Under the pieces are notes generated by a model. It saw nothing but the letters and a program-made list of their open reading frames with translations, was not told the DNA's origin and searched no databases. Shown one piece after another: positions 1 to 7,032 of a DNA stretch of 11,183 nt; within the stretch, counting starts at the first letter, position 1; each line of letters starts with the position of its first letter. The stretch covers positions 1 through 11,183 of the forward strand of contig VEPF01000028.1 in NCBI GenBank assembly GCA_012027055.1. Direction: 5' to 3'. Source of the DNA: Gemmatimonadota bacterium (lineage in GTDB: Bacteria > Gemmatimonadota > Gemmatimonadetes > Longimicrobiales > RSA9). Position numbers and translations under genes: made by a program.

Positions 1-1019
1 CCGCCCGCCCGGCCCTCGAGATAGCCGAGATGGTCGGACATGGCCGGGTAGCTCGAGGCGATGGCCCTGACGCGCGGATCCAGCGCGCCCGCGATGCTCG
101 CCAGGCCGCCGCCCTGGCTCCCGCCCTGCACCACGTAGTTCGTGCCGTCGAACTGCGGCAGCGAGAAGATGAAATCGCCGGCGCGCACCACGCCCACGAA
201 GACGCGCTTGTAGTAGTAGCGGTCGCGGTCCTCCACGCCCGCGGTGCTGTAGTCGCGCAGCGCGGTCGCGCGCAGCTCGTTGTAGAGCAGCGAGTCGCGG
301 TCCACGGGGATGCCGTGGATGCCGATCGCCAGGTGGATCACGCCGCGCCGCGCGGTCGCGATGTCCGGGAAGTACGGCCGCACGCCCGCGCCCGGCACCA
401 CCAGCATGGCCGGATATTTCCCGGGCGCCCTCGGCAGCGAGAGGATGCCGTACAGCCGGCTGTCCGCGCGGTGGTTCCGGAAGGAGACGTGATACACGGC
501 GACGTCGGCGGTCGAGCGTTCCGGCATTTCCTTCAGCACCGGCTCGAGCGTGATCCGGCGGGCTTCCGCGATCGCGCCGTCCCAGAAGGCGCGGAAGTCC
601 GCCGGCATGGTGAGTCCCGTGCGGATCTCTTCCGGCGCGATCGCGGCCGTCGCCAGCTGCGTATACGTCACGCCGTCCACCACTGCAGTGGCAGTGGCCC
701 GGAGGAAGCCCGGCGCCGGGAGCGCGGCGCGGAACGACGTCGCCTTGCCGCTGCTCACGTCGAACGTGTCCACCCGCTGCGGCGGCATGCGCTCCGCGCC
801 GACCGCGACCTGCACCCGGGCGCCGGGGATCGGGCGGCCGGCCCGCAGCAGCCGCACCTGGAACTGCGCCGTGTCGTGCCGCCCGTACTGCCAGCCCGGA
901 CGGTCCAGCGCGACGGTCAGCGCGATCGTGGTGTCACGCACCTGGGCGGCGAGCGGGGCCGCGCCGGCGGCAGCCAGCACGAGCGGGAGCAGGATCCGGC
1001 GGCGGACGGGCGAGCTCAT
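1..1019 (-). CDS. CE7/AXE1-family acetylxylan esterase-like secreted hydrolase (C-terminus cut by window edge)
   Basis: An alpha/beta-hydrolase likely to deacetylate xylan or other acetylated sugars outside the cytoplasm. Read from 1019 leftwards it gives 339 residues without a stop. Residues 1-26 (MSSPVRRR, then a leucine/alanine core ending PLAAQ) form a Sec signal peptide. Residues about 28-125 look like a beta-rich accessory domain. The AXE1 (PF05448) region follows, with PAMLVVPGAG near the oxyanion loop and the nucleophile elbow GGSQGG, whose serine is residue 301. The catalytic Asp and His must lie beyond the left edge. Family members of about 320 residues have this serine near 188, so the N-terminal extension is about 110 residues. 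The start is chosen because GGAG lies 7 bases upstream and the signal peptide follows at once. The RGQ motif of classical CE7 enzymes is not seen; GIHGIPVD stands in that area. It is transcribed divergently from the CsgG-like gene. Family confident; substrate inferred. Confidence 0.88.
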   Translation of the reverse strand, partial: MSSPVRRRILLPLVLAAAGAAPLAAQVRDTTIALTVALDRPGWQYGRHDTAQFQVRLLRAGRPIPGARVQVAVGAERMPPQRVDTFDVSSGKATSFRAALPAPGFLRATATAVVDGVTYTQLATAAIAPEEIRTGLTMPADFRAFWDGAIAEARRITLEPVLKEMPERSTADVAVYHVSFRNHRADSRLYGILSLPRAPGKYPAMLVVPGAGVRPYFPDIATARRGVIHLAIGIHGIPVDRDSLLYNELRATALRDYSTAGVEDRDRYYYKRVFVGVVRAGDFIFSLPQFDGTNYVVQGGSQGGGLASIAGALDPRVRAIASSYPAMSDHLGYLEGRAG

Positions 1020-1026
1020 GGGCTTG

Positions 1027-1030
1027 CTCC
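1027..1030 (-). promoter_or_regulatory. Ribosome binding site of the CE7 esterase gene
   Basis: GGAG on the minus strand, 7 bases before the ATG at 1019. It decides the start of the esterase gene, which has a signal peptide from that ATG. Confidence 0.6.
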
Positions 1031-1268
1031 AGCAACGGGAAGAGGTGGCAGACAGCATACGGGCCGGCGGGCCGGCGCGCAGCCCGCGCCCCGCGGCGCG
1101 AGCGGGTTGTATTTCCTCGGGGGCAGCGCCATGATTGAGCACCGGGTCCGATACGGTATGCCACCCGCGGTCGCGCTCCCCATGGCTCCGCCGTCCCGCG
1201 GCAACGCGGCTGCCGCCGGCGGCCGCGAGGATCCCGCGCTGCCACCGCGAACTGCAATCGGCACGAGC
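1031..1268. other. Divergent intergenic region between esterase and CsgG-like gene
   Basis: A GC-rich spacer that must hold the start signals of two divergent genes. I looked for -35/-10 pairs on both strands and found none that is convincing. An open frame runs through it on the plus strand into the CsgG-like gene, but its residues are low in information and it would place about 43 residues ahead of the signal peptide. Confidence 0.4.
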
Positions 1269-2036
1269 ATGAAGAGCATCTCCCGTACCCCGCTGGCGCT
1301 CGCCCTGGCGTTCCCGCTCGCCGGCTTCCTGCTGGCCAGTGCCGCGCCGCCGCCCAGGAAGACGGTGGCGGTGGTGGACTTCGACAATCACTCCGGCGTC
1401 GAACGCTACGACCAGCTCGGCAAGGGCCTCGCCACCATGATGATCTCGGACCTGTCCGCCGTGGACCAGATCCAGCTGGTCGAGCGCGAGCACCTCCAGG
1501 ACATCATGGACGAGCTGTTCATCCAGCAGGGCGAGTACTTCGATCCGGCCACCGCGGGCAAGCTGGGCCGGATGGTGGGCGCGAACTACCTGGTGGTGGG
1601 GGCCATCACCGCGGTCGAGCCGAACCTCCGCATCGATACCCGGGTGCTGAACGTGGAAACCGGCGAGATCGTGACCGCGGCCGCGGCCCAGGGCAAGGAG
1701 GAGAAGTTCTTCGTGCTGCAGAAGCGGCTCTCGGACCAGCTGATCGAGAACCTGGAGGTGGAGCTCTCGCCGCAGCAGGCCGCGAAGCTCCAGAAGAAAC
1801 AGGATGCGAACCGCATCAACGAGGTGCGGACCGCCATCAAGTTCTCGCAGGCCATCGACGACCTGGACAACGAGGACTACGTGGCTGCCTTCCAGAAGTT
1901 GGGTCCGGTGATGAAGGAGGCGCCCGGCTCCGAGCTGGTCCGCCTCACGTATGACCAGGTCAAGAAGCGGGCGACCGCGGCCGGCAAGCAGAAAGCGAAG
2001 AGCAAGCTGCTGGACATCATCCGCCGCCAGGACTGA
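1269..2036 (+). CDS. CsgG-family secreted protein
   Basis: A 255-residue member of the CsgG family (PF03783), whose founder forms the outer-membrane pore of curli secretion. Residues 1-26 are a signal peptide (MKSISR, then a leucine/alanine core ending LLASAA). The CsgG fold spans about 31-170, with VAVVDFDN (33-40) as the first beta strand, LVEREHL (70-76), GANYLVVGAIT (104-114) and RVLNVETGEIV (125-135). The C-terminal part is helical and lysine-rich. The open frame continues upstream to position 30, but the ATG at 1269 is chosen because it begins the signal peptide and the upstream part is antisense to the esterase. E. coli CsgG is a lipoprotein; here no lipobox cysteine is present, so the protein is more likely soluble in the periplasm. 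No CsgA, B, E or F is nearby, so a curli role is not supported. The next gene, an OmpA-domain protein, starts 226 bases on. No good Shine-Dalgarno sequence is visible. Confidence 0.85.
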   Translation: MKSISRTPLALALAFPLAGFLLASAAPPPRKTVAVVDFDNHSGVERYDQLGKGLATMMISDLSAVDQIQLVEREHLQDIMDELFIQQGEYFDPATAGKLGRMVGANYLVVGAITAVEPNLRIDTRVLNVETGEIVTAAAAQGKEEKFFVLQKRLSDQLIENLEVELSPQQAAKLQKKQDANRINEVRTAIKFSQAIDDLDNEDYVAAFQKLGPVMKEAPGSELVRLTYDQVKKRATAAGKQKAKSKLLDIIRRQD

Positions 2037-2045
2037 GCTCGCAGC

Positions 2046-2086
2046 GCCGGCACCTCCGCCGGCCCGGGCAGGCCCCGGCGCCCGGG
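2046..2086 (+). terminator. Tandem GC hairpins after the CsgG-like gene
   Basis: Two adjacent stems begin 9 bases after the stop codon: GCCGGC (2046-2051) with GCCGGC (2058-2063), then CCCGGGC (2063-2069) with GCCCGGG (2080-2086). No T-run follows, so this is at best a U-less terminator or an RNA-stabilising structure. In DNA this rich in G+C such stems also occur by chance. Confidence 0.3.
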
Positions 2087-2250
2087 TCGGCTCGCTCCTC
2101 CAGCCGCGACCGGCATCCCGCCCCGCGCTGGACCGCGTCCCGGCTCACTGGACAGCCCGCGGGCGGCATCGCACCTTGGTTCCTGGCCCCTCAGTACATA
2201 GCGCGGGCAACGCCCACGAAGCGGCGAGATTCCGTAGATCCATTCTGACG

Positions 2251-2259
2251 AAGGAGAGG
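2251..2259 (+). promoter_or_regulatory. Strong ribosome binding site of the OmpA-domain gene
   Basis: AAGGAGAGG ends 3 bases before the ATG at 2263. It is the clearest Shine-Dalgarno sequence in the window and fixes the start of the OmpA-domain gene, although the open frame extends upstream to 1951. Confidence 0.8.
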
Positions 2260-2262
2260 CGT

Positions 2263-3411
2263 ATGCGGTACGTCACCCGGTTGCTGCTCGTGCTCCTCCC
2301 CCTGGCCTTCGGCGCCAGCCCCGGCCAGGCCCAGATCCTCAAGAAGCTGAAGGAGAAGGCCAAGACCACGGTCGAGAAGGCCATCGAGAATCCGCCCGAG
2401 AAGGCACAGCAGGAGCAGCAGGAGGAGCAGGCCGCCGTGCAGGAACCCACGGCCGAGAAGAAGGCGGCCATGAAGCCCGGCGAGGGCGCGTGGGCCAACT
2501 ACGATTACGTGCCCGGCGATCGCGTCCTGTACGACGACGATTTCACGAAGGATGTGGTCGGCGACTTCCCCCGGCGCATGGAGTTCAAGGCGGGCGCGCT
2601 CGAGATCGTCGACTGGCAGGGCGGCCGCTGGCTGCGGGCGACGAGAGACTCACGGTTCTACATCGTCCTGCCCGAACCGCTGCCGTCGCGCTTCACCATG
2701 GAGTTCGACTATTCCATCCCGAACGGGCAGGTGTGGATCTTCTTCGGACCGGACGAGAATCATTCGCGGGTCGATGTGAGCGGGGATGCCCACGTGATCG
2801 TGCACAACTTCCAGACGGAGATCACCGCCGATGGCCGGTACTCGGAAGATACCGAATACGGCGCGATCCGGCGGATCCGGTTCCTCGGCGATGGCCGGTA
2901 CGTGAAGGTCTACATCGATGACAAGCGGATCCTGAACGTGCCGAACGCAGATCTCCCCCGGACCAACATGATCCAGTTATTCACGGACGCGTCCGTCGAC
3001 GAACCGGCGCTGTTCGGGAACTTCCGCGTGGCCGCTGGCGGCAAGAAGCTGTACGACGCACTCACTGCCGAGGGCCGGGTCGCCACCCAGGGCATCCTGT
3101 TCGACACCAACTCGGATCGGATCCGGCCCGAGTCCACGCCCACGCTCAAGGAGATCGGCACGATGCTCACGGAGCATCCCGAGCTGAAGCTGCTGATCGA
3201 AGGGCACACGGACAACGTGGGCGATGATGCCGCCAACCTGACGCTCTCGGACAAGCGGGCCGCCGCCGTGAAGGCCTACCTGGTCTCGAAGCACGGGATC
3301 GATGCGACCCGGCTCCAGACCAAGGGCCTCGGTGAGACCAAGCCCGCCGCCACCAACGACACGGCTGAAGGCCGCCAGCAGAACCGCCGCGTCGAGCTGG
3401 TGAAGCTGTAG
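2263..3411 (+). CDS. OmpA-domain envelope protein with coiled-coil and lectin-like middle domain
   Basis: A 382-residue exported protein that should anchor to peptidoglycan. Residues 1-24 are a signal peptide (MRYVTRLLLVLLPLAFG, ending GQAQ). Residues 25-70 are rich in K, E and Q and likely helical or coiled coil. Residues about 88-265 (from VLYDDDF) resemble a concanavalin/LamG-like beta sandwich: GDFP, then GGRWLRA, FTMEFDYSI and VKVYIDD. This part is read by pattern only. The OmpA C-terminal domain (PF00691) runs from GILFDTNSDRIRPES at 277 to the end, with GHTDN (314-318) and NLTLSDKRAAAV. Asp317 and Arg332 have the same 15-residue spacing as the diaminopimelate-binding Asp and Arg of Acinetobacter OmpA. 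The start is fixed by AAGGAGAGG. No beta barrel is evident, so it is more likely periplasmic than a porin. The GT39-like gene begins 26 bases downstream and may share its transcript. Confidence 0.88.
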   Translation: MRYVTRLLLVLLPLAFGASPGQAQILKKLKEKAKTTVEKAIENPPEKAQQEQQEEQAAVQEPTAEKKAAMKPGEGAWANYDYVPGDRVLYDDDFTKDVVGDFPRRMEFKAGALEIVDWQGGRWLRATRDSRFYIVLPEPLPSRFTMEFDYSIPNGQVWIFFGPDENHSRVDVSGDAHVIVHNFQTEITADGRYSEDTEYGAIRRIRFLGDGRYVKVYIDDKRILNVPNADLPRTNMIQLFTDASVDEPALFGNFRVAAGGKKLYDALTAEGRVATQGILFDTNSDRIRPESTPTLKEIGTMLTEHPELKLLIEGHTDNVGDDAANLTLSDKRAAAVKAYLVSKHGIDATRLQTKGLGETKPAATNDTAEGRQQNRRVELVKL

Positions 3412-3437
3412 CCTCAGGCCCGTTCCGCCGCGCCGCG

Positions 3438-5060
3438 ATGAGCGTTGACTGGGGAGCCCGGGTCGGGCCGGACGAGCGCAAGCCCGCCCGGCACGATCCG
3501 GGCTCCCCGTTCGCCCGCCGCCCGGTGTTGCTGCTCGCCGGCTTCGTGGTAGCCGTGCACGTGCTGGTCAACCTGGTCACCCCCTACGGCATCCATCGCG
3601 ATGAGCTGCTCTACCTGGCCATGGGCCGGCACCTGCAGCTCTTCCGCATGGACTTCCCGCCCTTCATTGCGCTGCTCGCCGAGGCCAGCCGCCTCCTCGG
3701 CGACTCGCTCGCCGTCATCCGCCTCGGGCCGGCCATCGCCCACGGCGCCACCACCGTGCTGGCCGCGGCCTGCGCGGCGCGCTGGGGCGGGGGCCGGTTC
3801 GCCCAGCTGCTCGCGGCCGGCACGGTCGCGGCCGGACCGCTCTTCCTGCGCCCCGGCGCGCTCTTCCATCCGGTCGCATTCGACCAGCTGTGGTGGACCG
3901 CGGGCTTGCTGGTGCTGTCGCGCATTCCCGCTCCCGCCGCCGGCGAGTCCGCTCGCGCGCTCCGGCCTCAAGGCCGGCGCTGGCTGCTGCTCGGCCTCGT
4001 GCTCGGAGTCGGGCTGCTCACCAAGTTCAGCATCGGCTTCATCGGCATCGGCATGGTGGCGGCCGTGCTGCTCACGCCCCTGCGCCGCTGGCTCCTCACG
4101 CCCTGGCCGTGGCTCGCGCTGCTCGTCGGGTTGCTGGTCGGCAGTCCCAGCCTGGCCGGACAGGTGGCCCTCGGCTTCCCCTTCTTCGGCCAGATGCAGG
4201 ACCTGGGCAGCACGCAGCTCGAGCGCATCGGTTACCGCGACTTCCTGCTCGGGCAGATCATGCTGGTGAACTTCGCCGCGCTGCTTGCCCTGCTCGGCAT
4301 CGCCTACCTGTTCCACCGCGGCGACGTCGGGGCGCGCGCGGTCGCGTGGAGCTGCGTCGTCGCCTTCACCACGCTCCTGCTCCTGCGCGGCAAGCCGTAC
4401 TACGCCGGACCGGTCTACCCCGCCCTGTTCGGGGCCGGCGCGGCCGCGCTCGACGCGTGGACCAGCCGGCTGCGGCACCCCGCGGTGCGCCGGGTCGTGC
4501 TCGGGACCGCCGCCAGCTCTTGCGTGGGGCTGCAGCTGCTCCTGCTGCCCCTCGGGCTTCCCATCCTGCCACCCCGCCCCATGGCCGAATACGCGCGCGG
4601 GCTCGGGATCGCAGCCGTGACCACGACTAACGTGGGCGAGGTGCTCGCGCTCCCGCAGGACTACGCGGACATGCTCGGGTGGGAGGCACAGGCGGCCGCG
4701 GGCGCCCGCGTCTACCGCGCCCTGCCACCCGCCGACCGCGTCCGGGCCGTGCTCGTGGCCGACAACTACGGCGAGGCCGGCGCCATCGACTTCTTCGGGC
4801 CCCGCTACGGCCTCCCGCCCGCCATGGCTCCGGTCGGGAGCTACTGGTTCTGGGGACCCGGTGAGTTGCCCGGCGACGTCGTCATCAAGCTGCGGGGCGA
4901 GCGCAGCGACCTGCTCCGCTTCTTCCGCCGCATCCAGCTCGCAGCGGTGGTCAACGAGCCGTGGGTGGTGCCCGAGGAGCGCCACGTCGAGATCTGGGTG
5001 TGCCGTGACCCGTACGGCACGCTGGCGGAGCTCTGGCCGCGGTTCCGGGGCCAGAACTGA
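3438..5060 (+). CDS. GT39/ArnT-like polytopic membrane glycosyltransferase
   Basis: A 540-residue GT-C-fold integral membrane enzyme that would move a sugar from a lipid-phosphate carrier to an acceptor on the outer face of the inner membrane. The first hydrophobic helix is about residues 29-48. It is followed by YGIHRDELLYLAMGRHL, whose Asp55-Glu56 sits in the first periplasmic loop, as in PMT/ArnT enzymes, then MDFPPFIALLAE. Many alternating hydrophobic segments follow to about residue 390, including a leucine/valine-rich block at 180-240. Residues about 395-540 form a soluble C-terminal part with VLVADNYGEAGAIDFFG and VWVVPEE-like elements, typical of this subgroup. Acceptor and sugar donor cannot be told from sequence. 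The ATG at 3438 lies 26 bases after the OmpA-domain gene, with no clear Shine-Dalgarno sequence. A long antisense open frame covers the whole gene and is a GC-bias artefact. Family confident; any link to lipid A or protein glycosylation is inference. Confidence 0.87.
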   Translation: MSVDWGARVGPDERKPARHDPGSPFARRPVLLLAGFVVAVHVLVNLVTPYGIHRDELLYLAMGRHLQLFRMDFPPFIALLAEASRLLGDSLAVIRLGPAIAHGATTVLAAACAARWGGGRFAQLLAAGTVAAGPLFLRPGALFHPVAFDQLWWTAGLLVLSRIPAPAAGESARALRPQGRRWLLLGLVLGVGLLTKFSIGFIGIGMVAAVLLTPLRRWLLTPWPWLALLVGLLVGSPSLAGQVALGFPFFGQMQDLGSTQLERIGYRDFLLGQIMLVNFAALLALLGIAYLFHRGDVGARAVAWSCVVAFTTLLLLRGKPYYAGPVYPALFGAGAAALDAWTSRLRHPAVRRVVLGTAASSCVGLQLLLLPLGLPILPPRPMAEYARGLGIAAVTTTNVGEVLALPQDYADMLGWEAQAAAGARVYRALPPADRVRAVLVADNYGEAGAIDFFGPRYGLPPAMAPVGSYWFWGPGELPGDVVIKLRGERSDLLRFFRRIQLAAVVNEPWVVPEERHVEIWVCRDPYGTLAELWPRFRGQN

Positions 5061-5189
5061 CCCGCAGCACCGACCCTTCCGCCGGTCAAAGGTCATGGCC
5101 CGACAGGGCGGTCCGTAGCCGGACGTTGCCTCGTCCACCAGAAATGCTCCTGGGGCCCGGAACAGATGCCCGTTGACCTTCGCCCGCTC

Positions 5190-5217
5190 CCGGCACAATT
5201 ATTCCGGCACAATTACT
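5190..5217 (+). repeat. 14-base tandem direct repeat
   Basis: CCGGCACAATTATT (5190-5203) is followed at once by CCGGCACAATTACT (5204-5217), two copies differing at one base. The second copy runs into the left arm of the hairpin at 5215. It could be a short slippage duplication or a protein-binding pair. Confidence 0.75.
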
Positions 5218-5253
5218 CCCTGCCGCGGGGAAATGTCCGCGACAGGGAGTTTT
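5215..5253 (+). terminator. Rho-independent terminator-like hairpin
   Basis: ACTCCCTG (5215-5222) pairs with CAGGGAGT (5243-5250), and CGCGG (5224-5228) with CCGCG (5237-5241), around an 8-base loop. One C/A mismatch (5223 with 5242) separates the two stem parts. A short T-run (5250-5253) follows. It lies 155 bases after the glycosyltransferase stop and upstream of the repeat-protein gene, so it probably ends the envelope-gene transcript. The T-run is short, and on the minus strand the mismatch would become a G-U pair, so the direction is not certain. Confidence 0.6.
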
Positions 5254-5264
5254 CCATTTGCTCC

Positions 5265-6656
5265 ATGACCCAACGGAGATTGACGCCCGGTGACACGAGA
5301 GAATCGGGTGCGGTCCGGCGGTGTTCGGGACAGACGAAACTGCCAGGCGTGGGGGCTGCAGGAACGCCCGCCCCCGGCGGGTTTGGACATCAGGTCATCG
5401 CGGTGAACGCGGGCTCGTACACGTTCGCCGAGAGCGACGTGGCCGGATACACGGAGGGGACCTGGAGCTGCACCGGGGCCACGGCCTCGGGCACCGCCTA
5501 CAACGCGGGGTCGGTGACGGTCCCGAACGGCGGCGCGGTGGTCTGCACCATCACCAACAACGACATCGCGCCCTCCCTGACGCTCATCAAGGTCGTCGTC
5601 AACTCGTATGGCGGCACCAGGGTTGCGTCTGACTGGACACTGACCGCCAATGGCGGTGGGGCCGGCTCCATCAGCGGCACCACCCCGGTGACGAGCGGCG
5701 CCGGCTTCAAGGCCGGGACCTACGCGCTCTCCGAGTCGGGCAGCTATGCTGGCTACGAGAACGGCACCTCGTATAGCTGCGTCAAGAACGGCGGCGCGCC
5801 GACGTCCACCAGCAGCATCGCGCTGGCCGTCGGGGACGCCGCGACCTGCACCATCACGAACCACGATCTGCCCGCGAAGATCCGCATCGTGAAGAGCGTC
5901 AAGGGCGCGAGCAGCACGTTCAGCTTCAACGCCACGGGCACGGGGCTCTCGGCGTTCACCATCACTCCGCCCGCGAACTCGGCGGATTCCGTGTCCTACG
6001 GCTCGCTCAGCGCCGGCGCCTACTCGGTGTCGGAGCTCATCCCGAGCGGGTACACTTTGACCGGTCTGGAATGCTCGGCGGGTGGGACCACCGATTATCC
6101 GGCGGGCAGCACGGCGTCCATCACGCTCGCCCCCGGCGACTCGGTTCGCTGCGCCTTCGAGAACACGCAGAACTCGCAGGTCACGCGCACCCAGGGCTTC
6201 TGGGCCACCCACCTCGCGATCACCCAGGCCGTCTGGTTCGGGGGCTCAGTGGGCGGCCACACCTGGCCCGGCCTGGCCAACCAGACGCTCTGCACCGACC
6301 CGCTCGATACCACGGGCAAGGTGCTGGGCGGCTTCTGGTCGAACATCTCCCGGACCACGACCAACACCCGGCGGTCGGACCTGGACCAGGTCCGGCTGCA
6401 GCTCCTGCAGCAGCTGTTGGCTGCCATCCTCAACCATGAGGCTTTCGGCTCGAGCCCGAGCGGCCCGATCTCCATTGCCGAGGCGACCAGCAGGTACTGC
6501 GGCACCGACGTGACCAAGATCAAGGAGGCCATCGGCGCCATGGGTTCGTTCAACACGTCCGGCGACAGCGGGCTGTTCACGCCCGGCGTGTCGGCCAACG
6601 GCAAGCAGGCCAGGGACGCTGCCGACCTGGTCTTCTGGAACATCCTGCCGCATTAG
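5265..6656 (+). CDS. Surface protein with prealbumin-like repeats and TQGFW C-terminal domain, probably 5'-truncated
   Basis: 463 residues from the ATG at 5265. From about residue 41 it is a chain of SpaA/prealbumin-like beta domains: a partial one at 41-101 (NAGSYTFAESDVAGY, closing VVCTITNND), a full one at 104-201 (SLTLIKVVVN, DWTLTA, GTYALSES, closing TCTITNHD) and a third at 205-301 (IRIVKSV, GAYSVSEL, closing CAFENTQ). Residues 309-463 form a different domain that starts TQGFWATH, has three WP/GFW-type aromatic motifs and cysteines at 343 and 412, and ends VFWNILPH. Such proteins are normally exported and modular, yet no signal peptide is present. Residues 1-40 match nothing in the repeats, and their codons lack the G/C third-base bias seen from about base 5395 onward. 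The first repeat also lacks its N-terminal half. I read this as a gene that lost its 5' part, or a misassembly. Start uncertain: 5166 is an alternative, but it spans the hairpin. Confidence 0.7.
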   Translation: MTQRRLTPGDTRESGAVRRCSGQTKLPGVGAAGTPAPGGFGHQVIAVNAGSYTFAESDVAGYTEGTWSCTGATASGTAYNAGSVTVPNGGAVVCTITNNDIAPSLTLIKVVVNSYGGTRVASDWTLTANGGGAGSISGTTPVTSGAGFKAGTYALSESGSYAGYENGTSYSCVKNGGAPTSTSSIALAVGDAATCTITNHDLPAKIRIVKSVKGASSTFSFNATGTGLSAFTITPPANSADSVSYGSLSAGAYSVSELIPSGYTLTGLECSAGGTTDYPAGSTASITLAPGDSVRCAFENTQNSQVTRTQGFWATHLAITQAVWFGGSVGGHTWPGLANQTLCTDPLDTTGKVLGGFWSNISRTTTNTRRSDLDQVRLQLLQQLLAAILNHEAFGSSPSGPISIAEATSRYCGTDVTKIKEAIGAMGSFNTSGDSGLFTPGVSANGKQARDAADLVFWNILPH

Positions 6657-6681
6657 CAGCTGGCAGCTGCCGTGGCCAGGG

Positions 6682-6718
6682 AGGCTCCGGCACCGCGACA
6701 CTCGCGGTGCCGGAGCCT
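6682..6718 (+). terminator. Perfect 17-bp hairpin after the repeat-protein gene
   Basis: Bases 6682-6698 are the exact reverse complement of 6702-6718, with a 3-base CAC loop. It begins 25 bases after the stop codon, where a terminator is expected. There is no T-run downstream, so it is either a U-less terminator working in both directions or another structured element. The perfect 17-bp pairing is far beyond chance for one site. Confidence 0.6.
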
Positions 6719-6720
6719 GC

Positions 6721-7032
6721 GGCGTCTGGCAGGTGGTGCTGGAGGCGCTCGGGGTCCGGACCGCGGCTGCCCGGGTGTATCGCGACGGGATGTTCCTCGA
6801 CTGGATCACCTGGAGCAGCCTGGGTTGGCGCTACCTGGAACTACTGCAGGCGAAGGGCAGGCTTCCGGCCTGCCAGTACGTGGCGTGCGACGGCGACGGT
6901 ACGCGCTGTTCCGCGCCGACCGGCTTGTCTCGCCGACGATTTGCCTGGCGCCCCGGACCCGCCCCAGATTGGCGCCTTGCCAAGGCTGCGGGCTGGTCGC
7001 GGCTCCCCGGGCTCTTCGTGCTGGGACAGCAG
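6721..7032 (+). pseudogene. Unidentified frameshifted gene fragment
   Basis: From about 6721 to 6900, the frame that leads into the downstream YkgJ gene has strong G/C third-base bias and a protein-like composition (RVYRDGMFLDWITWSSLGW, then YLELLQAKGRLPACQY and CDGDG). At about 6898-6900 the bias fails in that frame but continues in the next frame, which reads YALFRADRLVSPTICL and then CQGCGLVAAP to a stop codon just after the ATG of the YkgJ gene. A single missing base near 6900 would join the two parts into one reading frame of roughly 100 residues. No good start is visible except GTG at 6733 or 6736, and the N-terminal side may be lost too. I do not recognise the family. The alternative is that the first frame is a real N-terminal extension of the YkgJ protein at 7033, but its paralogue lacks one. 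Confidence 0.35.

Larger units (their letters stand above)
5061..5264. other. Intergenic region after the glycosyltransferase
   Basis: This spacer is less GC-rich than its surroundings. It holds a small hairpin (GTCCG 5111-5115 with CGGAC 5120-5124), a 14-base direct repeat and a terminator-like hairpin, the last two listed separately. An open frame from 5166 runs through it into the next gene, but it crosses the hairpin and has no signal peptide. I see no gene here. Confidence 0.5.

Noticed and set aside
1135..1163. TTGAGC with ATGCCA as a promoter for the CsgG-like gene
   Set aside because: The -10 match is poor at a 17-base spacing, and no better pair was found.
30..1268. Upstream extension of the CsgG-like open frame
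   Set aside because: It is antisense to the CE7 esterase, low in information, and would bury the signal peptide of the CsgG-like protein.
2176..2204. TTGGTT with TACATA as a promoter for the OmpA-domain gene
   Set aside because: The better -10 hexamer lies only 13 bases from the -35, too close for a sigma-70 promoter.
3414..5198. 594-residue minus-strand open frame opposite the glycosyltransferase
   Set aside because: It is rich in G, E, R, A and H with no domain pattern, and mirrors a gene with clear membrane segments and motifs. High G+C makes long antisense frames common.
5199..6212. 337-residue minus-strand open frame opposite the repeat protein
   Set aside because: The plus strand carries recognisable prealbumin-like repeats; the minus frame has arginine-rich, pattern-free sequence.
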